From positions 1-21,204 of the forward strand of contig JAUWMM010000002.1 in NCBI GenBank assembly GCA_030613145.1: 21,204 nt of DNA, given 5' to 3'. Below the pieces are notes generated by a model, which was given only the letters and a program-made list of their open reading frames with translations, ran no database searches and had not been told where the DNA came from. This DNA comes from Desulfobacterales bacterium. Lineage in GTDB: Bacteria; Desulfobacterota; Desulfobacteria; Desulfobacterales; C00003060. Below are positions 15,003 to 21,204 of the stretch, in pieces. Positions within the stretch are counted from its first letter, which is position 1; every line of letters begins with the position of its first letter. The position numbers and the translations under genes are program-made.

Positions 15003-16355
15003 TCACTTAAGGCCGAAGGACTTGATTTTCTTGTGGAGGTGGCTCCTCTCAATGCCAATTGAGTCTGCGGTTTGAGAAATGTTGCTCTCATTTTCGGAAA
15101 GCTTCCGCAAGATATACATTTTTTCGAATTGTTTCTTGGCTTCTTTCAACATATCTACATCAAAGATCCCCACCTCGGTAGTCATCTTGTCATTATGTTT
15201 ATAGGAGGAAGGAACATCTCCTTCGTCAATCACTTCCGATTCAGTCATGATGGCCAGTCTCTCCACCAAGTTCTTGAGTTCCCGAACATTACCCGGCCAG
15301 CGATAGACCTTGAGGTGCTCAACTACCCGAGGCGTCACGGTCTTCAAACTGCAGTGTCCCTCTTGTGAAAATTCTTTCAGGAAGGTTTCCACCAGCAACG
15401 GAATGTCTTCCGTGCGGTTGCGCAATGGGGGCACCTCTATGGGAATAACGTTTAACCGGTAGTACAGGTCTTCTCGAAACGTACCTTTCTCGATTTCTCT
15501 TTCCAGGTCCTTGTTACTTGCCGCTACTACCCTCACATCCACAGTAAGTGTGCGACTACCGCCGACCCGTTCAAATTTTTGCTCCTGCAAGATTCGAAGG
15601 ATCTTGGCCTGAGTCTTGAGACTCATGTCTCCAATCTCATCCAAAAATATCGTGCCGCCGCTGGCAACCTCGAATTTGCCTCGCTTTCTGGTAGAGGCTC
15701 CGGTGAAGGCCCCCTTCTCATGGCCAAAAAGCTCGCTTTCGATCAACTCATCCGGTATGGCAGCGCAGTTCACATCGATCAAGGGCTGGTCTGCACGACG
15801 GCTCATTTGGTGAATGGTACGGGCTACGAGTTCTTTTCCGGTTCCATTCTCGCCCGTGATCAAGACCCATGCATTGGTAGGCGCGGCAACGGCAATTTGC
15901 TTCTTCAAGGCCTGAACCGGGGGACTGTTTCCTGTAATGGAATGTCTTTCAAGGGTCTTCTTGCGAAGGAAGCGGTTTTCCTCTTCCAGTCGGCGAAAGT
16001 TGAGGGCGTTATTAATCGTTACCACAATCTTTTCAATGGAAAGCGGCTTTTCGATAAAATCGTAAGCCCCCAGTTTCGTGGCCTTAACAGCTGTTTCAAT
16101 TGTTCCGTGACCCGAAATAATGACCACCTGAAGAAACGGATGGGTCCTCTTAATTTCCTGGAGTGTTTCTATGCCGTCAATGCCCGGCATCCAGATATCC
16201 AGAAGGACCAGGTCTGGGGATTCCTCCTCTATAATCTTCAAGGCTTCATAACCATTGGAAGCAGTCAGGACCTCAAACCCTTCATCAGAAAGGATGCCGC
16301 TTAGTGACTGCAGTATGGTGACTTCATCATCAACAGCTAATATGGTTGGAAACAC
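15003..16355 (-). CDS. NtrX-like sigma-54-dependent response regulator
   Basis: Response regulator of 450 residues, the partner of the NtrY-like kinase 209 bp upstream. The receiver domain (1-120) has acidic D9/D10, phospho-acceptor D53 (LLDIWMP) and K103 (EKP). The AAA+ domain has Walker A GENGTGKE (168-175), sigma-54-contacting GAFTGA (215-220) and Walker B IFLDEI (236-241). The C-terminus (about 410-450) ends in a Fis-type helix-turn-helix, [14 protein letters not shown]. It activates sigma-54 promoters when phosphorylated (family knowledge); targets are unknown. The start is GTG 16355 with GGGAG seven bases upstream. The helix-turn-helix and pairing with a NtrY-type kinase favour NtrX over other NtrC-family members. 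Confidence 0.9.
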   Translation of the reverse strand: MFPTILAVDDEVTILQSLSGILSDEGFEVLTASNGYEALKIIEEESPDLVLLDIWMPGIDGIETLQEIKRTHPFLQVVIISGHGTIETAVKATKLGAYDFIEKPLSIEKIVVTINNALNFRRLEEENRFLRKKTLERHSITGNSPPVQALKKQIAVAAPTNAWVLITGENGTGKELVARTIHQMSRRADQPLIDVNCAAIPDELIESELFGHEKGAFTGASTRKRGKFEVASGGTIFLDEIGDMSLKTQAKILRILQEQKFERVGGSRTLTVDVRVVAASNKDLEREIEKGTFREDLYYRLNVIPIEVPPLRNRTEDIPLLVETFLKEFSQEGHCSLKTVTPRVVEHLKVYRWPGNVRELKNLVERLAIMTESEVIDEGDVPSSYKHNDKMTTEVGIFDVDMLKEAKKQFEKMYILRKLSENESNISQTADSIGIERSHLHKKIKSFGLK

Positions 16356-16564
16356 AGTTCTACTCCCTCGATTGTCTATTGACGATTGACGATTGAATAT
16401 TGGGTCTTTCAGCCAATAGTCATTGGTCGTTAGCCAGTAACGGAGTGCCCCTGGCCCAGACCGGGATTATTGGCCTTGTAGCTTATTATAAGCCGGAGCA
16501 CCAGGGCGGGTCTCAACTTTAGCTCACTTAAGGCACTTTAGCTCACTTCTCCACCGTCAATCGG
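16356..16564. repeat. Intergenic region with short tandem repeats between ntrY-like and ntrX-like genes
   Basis: Holds ATTGACGATTGACGATTG (16379-16396), a run of a 7-bp unit, and two copies of TTTAGCTCACTT near 16518-16549 separated by seven bases. A TCATTGGTCGTTAGCCAGT stretch lies between. No gene and no clear promoter. The gap is unusually long for a kinase-regulator pair. Confidence 0.6.
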
Positions 16565-18778
16565 TTACGCCGGAAATTCTATAATAAATTTTGTCCCCGT
16601 AGGTTGATTGTCCTGGACCCGGATGTATCCATTGTGGTCTTCAACGATAGTGCTGACAATAGAAAGTCCAAGTCCTATGCCCGTTTTCTTGGTGGAAAAA
16701 TAGGGTTCAAAGAGCCGTATCTTATCTTCAGGTGATATCCCCACCCCCGTGTCACTAACCTCCAGTCGCACAATTTTAAGAATCGGATCAAAACTCATTG
16801 CCACGCCAATGGCCCCCTTTCCGTCCATAGCTCCAATGGCATTGTCAATCAAGTTTATCATAACACGCTTGATCTGCTGTCGGTCAAGATTGAGCTGTGG
16901 AATGTCCGTCTCTGAATGGATTTCAAACAAGATGCCTGGACGTCCCTCCCGGTAAAGGGCCACTGCATCTTCCACAATCTCGGGCAACCGAGACGGCTCA
17001 GGGATTGATGCTGGGAGCCTGGCAAAAGTGGAAAATTCGTTCACAAGGTTTCGTATCTGATCTACTTGATCGATTATGGTCTGGGTACACTCTTTGAAAA
17101 CAGAATTATCCCTGACAATTTGATCACCATACTTCCGCATTAGTCTTTGCGCAGAAAGCTTAATAGGAGTAAGGGGGTTTTTAACCTCATGGGCTATCCT
17201 ACGCGCTACCTCACGCCAAGCCGCCATCCTCTGGGCCTTCTCGATCTCCGTAAGGTCATCAAAGACAACGACCATCCCCATGTAACGATCTTTGTCGTCT
17301 TTGAGGGCCGTGACATGAGCCATGAAAGTGCGGACGGCCCTATCGATGATTATCCTAACAGGCCTTTCCACAGAGTTCCCCGGGCTATTGTCCAGTTTTT
17401 CGAGGAGGTCTTTTGCCAACCCCAGGTGTTCTGGGCTTAGAATTTTTTTGTAGCTTCGATTCAACACGTTTTCCGACTTGCACCCAAGCATCTTTTCTGC
17501 CGACTTGTTGATGGTAGAAATAAACCCTGCGCCATTGATTGAAACAACACCAGTAGAGACATTCCTTAATACTGTCGCCATGTAAAGTCGCCTTTGTTCA
17601 ATCTCAAGGTTTCGTTCCCTGAGTTCCCTGGCCGATAACTCAAGTTGTTGCTTGCCTGCTCTCAAGTCACGAGTCATTCTGTTGAAGGCATTGACCAAAG
17701 TGCCCATTTCATCATCGGTGACCCCGTCTATAGTAAAGTTCATGTCTCCTTCTGCCACGCGCCGTGTTCCCTCAGCGAGTTCCTGTATAGGAATTGTCAG
17801 TGTCTTTGCCAAGTAGAATCCGAACCAGGTGGCGCAGAATATGATCAGCAAGGCCACAATGGAAAGTGTTATCAGGTGGCTGACCTGGATAGGCCATTTC
17901 ATCATCTTCATTTGTTGGTATTGATCAAACCCACGGGAAATAGCGGCCATATTTTCTGAAAGGCTGGTCGGAATAACAGTGGTGACAGCTACCACACCAA
18001 TGGCTTCATCCGGACCCGCATTATATGGAATGCACCCAAGGGTTCTTATTATCTCACCTGAAGGGAATCGGCCTGTCAGTGTAGTAAAGTTGACCTCGTG
18101 AAGCTCCTTTTGTATCGCATCTGCCGACACCACACTAAATGGAGTTCCTTCTAGTTCTGCATCAATAGCTACTGCCAACCGCTCTGAGTGGGTGGAATAG
18201 ACCTCGATCACATGGATGTTAAAGGCCCTCTGGGCAACCCGAATATAATGGGCCATAGCTTTTCTATTTTCTTTTTTCAGCAAATTCCTGCGCATCACTT
18301 GATAAGCAATCCGTTCCAGATAGAAACGGTTGTTTTCTATGCAATGCTTATACACATACCTGCCAACATCTAAGGATTTTTCCAGAGAGTGTTCCACGGG
18401 CACGTTGAACCAGAATGCCACGCTGGAGGTTATGAACTGGATCGAAAAGAAAAACAGAAGGATGGTCGGAATCAGGGAAAGGCCGGCAAAGGCCACCACA
18501 AGCTTGGTCCGCAGTTTGGCCCCCATGACCTTTCTTCTTCGGTCATAGAGAAGCTTCACAACATTTCTGAAAACCAAGAAGATCAACAACAGCAACACAA
18601 GCATGTTGAAGTTGATGAGGATGAACATGATGACAGTATTGGAAATGGGCAGACCCGCCCCAAAGCGGACGACCCTGGTTTCCACATATGTGAGGATGCA
18701 TACCACCACAAGAAGAACCAGCATAATTATCCATTCACGTTTGCGGCGATTGGCTTCTTCTTCTGATATTTTTGCCAT
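16565..18778 (-). CDS. NtrY-like membrane sensor histidine kinase
   Basis: Sensor kinase of 737 residues. Hydrophobic segments at about 15-32, 48-70 and 92-120, then an extracytoplasmic domain of about 180 residues (125-300), a last membrane segment at 302-324, HAMP (325-378), PAS (about 400-505), and a HisKA domain with H530 in ARRIAHEVKNPLTPIKLSAQ, the characteristic NtrY phospho-site. HATPase: N-box N642/N646, DTGVG (676-680), STKKTGIGLGLS (695-706). It autophosphorylates and passes phosphate to the NtrX-like regulator encoded downstream (inference from order and family). In alphaproteobacteria NtrYX responds to nitrogen or redox state; the signal here is unknown. Start ATG 18778 with AAGG upstream. 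Confidence 0.92.
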   Translation of the reverse strand: MAKISEEEANRRKREWIIMLVLLVVVCILTYVETRVVRFGAGLPISNTVIMFILINFNMLVLLLLIFLVFRNVVKLLYDRRRKVMGAKLRTKLVVAFAGLSLIPTILLFFFSIQFITSSVAFWFNVPVEHSLEKSLDVGRYVYKHCIENNRFYLERIAYQVMRRNLLKKENRKAMAHYIRVAQRAFNIHVIEVYSTHSERLAVAIDAELEGTPFSVVSADAIQKELHEVNFTTLTGRFPSGEIIRTLGCIPYNAGPDEAIGVVAVTTVIPTSLSENMAAISRGFDQYQQMKMMKWPIQVSHLITLSIVALLIIFCATWFGFYLAKTLTIPIQELAEGTRRVAEGDMNFTIDGVTDDEMGTLVNAFNRMTRDLRAGKQQLELSARELRERNLEIEQRRLYMATVLRNVSTGVVSINGAGFISTINKSAEKMLGCKSENVLNRSYKKILSPEHLGLAKDLLEKLDNSPGNSVERPVRIIIDRAVRTFMAHVTALKDDKDRYMGMVVVFDDLTEIEKAQRMAAWREVARRIAHEVKNPLTPIKLSAQRLMRKYGDQIVRDNSVFKECTQTIIDQVDQIRNLVNEFSTFARLPASIPEPSRLPEIVEDAVALYREGRPGILFEIHSETDIPQLNLDRQQIKRVMINLIDNAIGAMDGKGAIGVAMSFDPILKIVRLEVSDTGVGISPEDKIRLFEPYFSTKKTGIGLGLSIVSTIVEDHNGYIRVQDNQPTGTKFIIEFPA

Positions 18779-18864
18779 CTATAATGCCTTGTAATTTCTA
18801 CAGCTAATTTGTAAAAAATAGAACAGGTTAGGTTTGGCTGTTGTCCAAACAATTATTCCTTTCT

Positions 18865-18912
18865 AAAAAAGGCCCGTTTTGCGAACGACATTGAGCAAAA
18901 TCCGGCCTTTTT
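18865..18912. terminator. Bidirectional rho-independent terminator between DUF4390 and ntrY-like genes
   Basis: AAAAAAGGCCCGTTTTGC (18865-18882) pairs with GCAAAATCCGGCCTTTTT (18895-18912), with one bulged region, around a 12-nt loop. The arms end in A- and T-runs, so it would work in both directions. It lies after the DUF4390 stop in that gene's direction and implies that the kinase gene has its own promoter. Confidence 0.75.
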
Positions 18913-18985
18913 CATAAGGCTAACCTCTTACGATTCATCAATAAACGCTTTATTCCAAACTAAAAGGGATTTGGGCATAAGCCCA

Positions 18986-19546
18986 TTAATATATAAAATC
19001 GGTTGTGTACCAATCAGTTTCAAAATCCCACAGAAACAGGAAGAATCGAAATACGTAATGCAGATAGAATGGGAGGGTGATCTTGCTGAGTTCAGCCTTT
19101 ACGCTGACCTGGTAGCGGTGGTTCTTTTCAACGGATTCAAGCTTAGCAATTCTGAGATTCTCAACTTCCGCCATGATTGTCTTGGCCTCAGACAGAGTAT
19201 TGACAATGACCGGCTTGTCACTGTGTTCGCTGCGTGTAATCACAAACTCATTTTTGAGGCTATTATACTTGACGGTGTGGCGGATCTCCAATCTGGCAAG
19301 ATTCTTGTCCTTCCAAAAACTTCGAACCTGGTCAAGCGAGGCCAGGAAAGTAAAGGTAGTGGGAACACCGTTTAAGATCGCCTGCTGTAAGCCCTCGGTG
19401 AAACAGCCTTGTACCCTAAAATACAATATGAGATCATCCCTGGTATTGGTGACAATGACGTCGGTTACCCTGGCATCTTTACCCCAGGCCGTGCCCGAAA
19501 CCAGCAATAACAGGCAGAATGTGTATATCGAAACCCTTTTCTGCAT
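18986..19546 (-). CDS. DUF4390 exported protein
   Basis: 186 residues with a signal peptide (VSIYTFCLLLLVSGTAWG, about 5-22), then a beta-rich domain: RVTDVIVTNTRDDLILYFRVQGCFTEGLQQAILNG is split into strands typical of DUF4390. TTFTFLASLDQ and a C-terminal FRFFLFLWDFETDWYT follow. The aromatic C-terminal segment is hydrophobic and may contact the membrane. In many proteobacteria the gene lies directly before a NtrY-type kinase, as here, so a role in envelope signal sensing together with that kinase is a reasonable guess; no activity is established. A terminator separates it from the kinase gene. Start ATG 19546 with AAAGG close upstream. Confidence 0.82.
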   Translation of the reverse strand: MQKRVSIYTFCLLLLVSGTAWGKDARVTDVIVTNTRDDLILYFRVQGCFTEGLQQAILNGVPTTFTFLASLDQVRSFWKDKNLARLEIRHTVKYNSLKNEFVITRSEHSDKPVIVNTLSEAKTIMAEVENLRIAKLESVEKNHRYQVSVKAELSKITLPFYLHYVFRFFLFLWDFETDWYTTDFIY

Positions 19547-19657
19547 AGACCTTTACAATAACCAACTGGGTCTTAAATTGCAAGGGATTTAAAGGAAACG
19601 TAACACTTTACGTGTATGAAAAAGATACACTCTTACAAGGGAACAAAAAGAAAGGTA

Positions 19658-20530
19658 CTAAGGTGAGACAACAGATGCCTGTATGGTTTCCCAGCACGAC
19701 TTCTGCTCTATAAATCTTTTCAGTAAGGCATGATTGAGGGCGTGCCCGGATTTGTAAGCCACGATGTGACCGATAAAGGGCATCCCAAGCAACGAAAGGT
19801 CGCCAATACAGTCGAGCACTTTGTGACGGACAAATTCGTCTTCATAGCGAAGCCCTTCCTGGTTCAATATCTTGTCCCTGTCGATCACCACGGCGTTCTC
19901 CAGGGAGCCCCCCCTGGCAAATCCGTTCTGCTTCAGATAGTTGACCTCATGCAAGAAACCAAAGGTTCTGGCCCGGCTGATCTCCTTTTCAAAAAGGCCA
20001 TCGACCAGAGAAACGGTATATGACTGACGATTTACAAGTGGATGGTCGAACTCTATGGTGCAAGTGATCTTAAGCGTATCTGAGGGGTAAAGCCCGACCT
20101 TCTTGTCTTCATCTGCCATCTCAATCGGTTTCTTTACCACAAATGTATAACGCTTCCCCGACTGGGTCCTGATTCCGGCCTCTTTAATCATGGAGGTAAA
20201 CGGCCCGGCGCTGCCGTCCATGATAGGGGCTTCATATGCATCCATCTCCACCAAGGCATTATCGATCCAGAGCCCGGCAAAAGCGGCCATCAAGTGTTCC
20301 ACGGTTGAAACAATCACGCCATCGGTCCCAAGCGTGGTTGCGAGGCTGGTGTCAATAACGTTTCGGAAATGGGCGCTGATCAAAGGTCTGTGGGGCAGAT
20401 CGATTCGAACGAATTTGATACCATGGTTGACCGGCGCGGGTTTAATAGTCAAATTAACACTTTTGCCTGAGTGAAGCCCGATGCCGACACATTGAACGGG
20501 CCGAGCCAGGGTCTGCTGATAAGCATGCAT
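19658..20530 (-). CDS. lpxC: UDP-3-O-acyl-N-acetylglucosamine deacetylase
   Basis: Zinc enzyme that catalyses the committed step of lipid A synthesis, so the host has an LPS outer membrane. It has 290 residues from ATG 20530, which has GAGG nine bases upstream. A longer reading from 20566 would add 12 residues that only translate a dispersed hairpin. From the chosen start: E78 and H79 (STVEHLMAAFAG), H236 and D240 (FVRHKVLDCIGD) for zinc, and H263 (KSGHALN) as catalytic residue; these fall close to the E. coli numbering (78, 79, 238, 242, 265). IMDGSAGPF and SRARTFGF are also conserved. The DUF4390 gene follows after 111 bp. Confidence 0.96.
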   Translation of the reverse strand: MHAYQQTLARPVQCVGIGLHSGKSVNLTIKPAPVNHGIKFVRIDLPHRPLISAHFRNVIDTSLATTLGTDGVIVSTVEHLMAAFAGLWIDNALVEMDAYEAPIMDGSAGPFTSMIKEAGIRTQSGKRYTFVVKKPIEMADEDKKVGLYPSDTLKITCTIEFDHPLVNRQSYTVSLVDGLFEKEISRARTFGFLHEVNYLKQNGFARGGSLENAVVIDRDKILNQEGLRYEDEFVRHKVLDCIGDLSLLGMPFIGHIVAYKSGHALNHALLKRFIEQKSCWETIQASVVSP

Positions 20531-20544
20531 ATCAAATATCCTCA

Positions 20545-20584
20545 AAAAATCGTTACGCGATTTCATATGGCGCGGCTACGCCAC
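20545..20584 (-). repeat. Hairpin (family H) at the lpxC ribosome binding site, plus adjacent GC hairpin
   Basis: AAATCG and CGATTT arms (20547-20552 and 20558-20563) around TTACG form a shorter relative of the 9744-9766 hairpin; in the lpxC sense the CGATTTTT arm runs straight into GAGG, the ribosome site. Next to it TGGCG (20568-20572) and CGCCA (20579-20583) form a second small hairpin. Confidence 0.55.
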
Positions 20585-20745
20585 TTTAGAAATAAATTCC
20601 TATACCATAAAATGGATAGTTCGACCACTGTTTGGATTTAGCAATAAACATGCCAGATGCGAAAAAATCACCGGAAGACTTTTAGGGCATCATATAGCTT
20701 GTTGAATGCAAATAGTCAAGCAGGATTGTGAGTTCAGCTTTTCTT

Positions 20746-20809
20746 GATAGTTTCGTAAAAAGTCAATTTTACTCACTCCGTGAACAAAAGACTTTTTACG
20801 AAACCGTCT
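20746..20809. repeat. Inverted-repeat family R, copy 2 (compact form)
   Basis: GTTTCGTAAAAAGTC (20750-20764) and GACTTTTTACGAAAC (20790-20804) are perfect 15-bp complements around a 25-nt loop containing TTTTACTCACTCCGTGA. The same loop and arms occur, inverted and with an insertion, at the 3' end of coaD (13646-13739). Confidence 0.75.
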
Positions 20810-21050
20810 TTTCTTAAGGGTTCAACACTGAGCAAACAGACCTCCGTATGCATGTGTGTAGAAAGATACACACTGCAGGTAAAATTTGTGTCTTTTTTGC
20901 AACAAAGATGCTTATTCCTTGCACGCACAGCACGAAAAGCACGCAAACTCCGAATCGCGGCACCTTTCATAATTGAATTGCGCTACATAATGCTTGCCTT
21001 CGTAGTGGGTATTTGGTAAGGGCTCGGCACAAAGTCGAATCCATTGAATG

Positions 21051-21165
21051 TGTCATTTCGACCACGGGGAGAAATCTTGTACTTTCAGCATGTTAGATGG
21101 GACAAACTTCTCTCTGGCCCCCTTAGGTCTGAGCTACATTCGGCCTGAGCTCATGTCGAAGGCAG
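21051..21165. repeat. Dispersed repeat sequences at the right edge
   Basis: TGTCATTTCGACCACGGGGA (21051-21070), continuing into GAAATCTT, is of the TGTCATTTCGA...GAAATCT type that recurs in intergenic DNA of many environmental bacteria (from memory). Farther right, ATTCGGCCTGAGCTCATG (21138-21155), followed by a GGCAG block, is identical to 2668-2685 inside fold-back element A. Confidence 0.5.
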
Positions 21166-21204
21166 GGTCGAAGACAGACCGGGATGAGAGGCACCATGCA
21201 TCGA

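Larger units (their letters stand above)
20585..21204. other. Non-coding right end of window
   Basis: About 620 bp upstream of lpxC with no recognisable gene. The open frame at 20780-21019 (+) starts inside an inverted repeat and has an implausible composition. The stretch contains inverted-repeat family R copy 2 and two dispersed repeat sequences (near 21051 and 21138). The lpxC promoter should be here but I could not place it. Confidence 0.55.

Noticed and set aside
15579..16304. 241-residue plus-strand frame opposite the ntrX-like gene
   Set aside because: The receiver and AAA+ motifs on the minus strand are decisive; the antisense frame has no recognisable features.
16379..16396. Considered as a short CRISPR-like repeat
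   Set aside because: It is a simple tandem run of a 7-bp unit with no spacers and no cas genes nearby.
20780..21019. 79-residue plus-strand frame near the right edge
   Set aside because: It begins inside an inverted repeat, has no ribosome site and has an odd Cys/Arg-rich composition.

Overview
The window looks like a chromosome segment of a Desulfobacterota (deltaproteobacterial) anaerobe, probably Desulfobacterales-like. This is an inference from gene content: a run of lpxC, DUF4390, NtrY-type kinase, NtrX-type regulator, rsmD and coaD, a B12-dependent (class II) ribonucleotide reductase, a LysR regulator of the selenium-metabolism-associated type, a NifA-like sigma-54 activator, and a PilZ-containing cellulose synthase. 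No rRNA, tRNA, CRISPR array or transposase gene was seen.

Layout. (1) 1-2224, minus: a cellulose synthase catalytic subunit (BcsA) open in one frame for 741 codons and cut by the left window edge. (2) 2225-3119: about 900 bp without a credible gene, holding a 367-bp fold-back element. (3) 3120-7449, minus: a NifA-like activator just downstream of a two-domain protein (iron-sulfur flavoprotein-like domain fused to an ArsC/LMW-phosphatase domain), then a universal stress protein with a good sigma-70 promoter, a second shorter copy of the fold-back element, and a conserved-looking unknown protein. (4) 7544-9501, plus: a promoter, the stub of a nitroreductase gene whose stop overlaps the start of pcm (protein repair methyltransferase), then a DUF368 polyprenyl-phosphate transporter. 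(5) 9516-9667: a frameshifted relic of a family-2 glycosyltransferase, then a secreted DUF4124 coiled-coil protein. (6) 10314-14934, minus: class II RNR (nrdJ), LysR regulator, coaD, rsmD. (7) 15003-18778, minus: an NtrX-like and NtrY-like two-component system. (8) 18986-20530, minus: a DUF4390 protein and lpxC. (9) 20585-21204: no gene seen, only dispersed repeats.

Functionally this is mostly housekeeping (lipid A, CoA, rRNA methylation, dNTP synthesis, protein repair, lipid-carrier recycling) plus envelope and signalling functions. The most unusual items are the flavoprotein-ArsC fusion, three classes of small dispersed inverted repeats (one sitting at the translation start of three unrelated genes), and two gene relics in the pcm-DUF368 neighbourhood whose expression signals survive.
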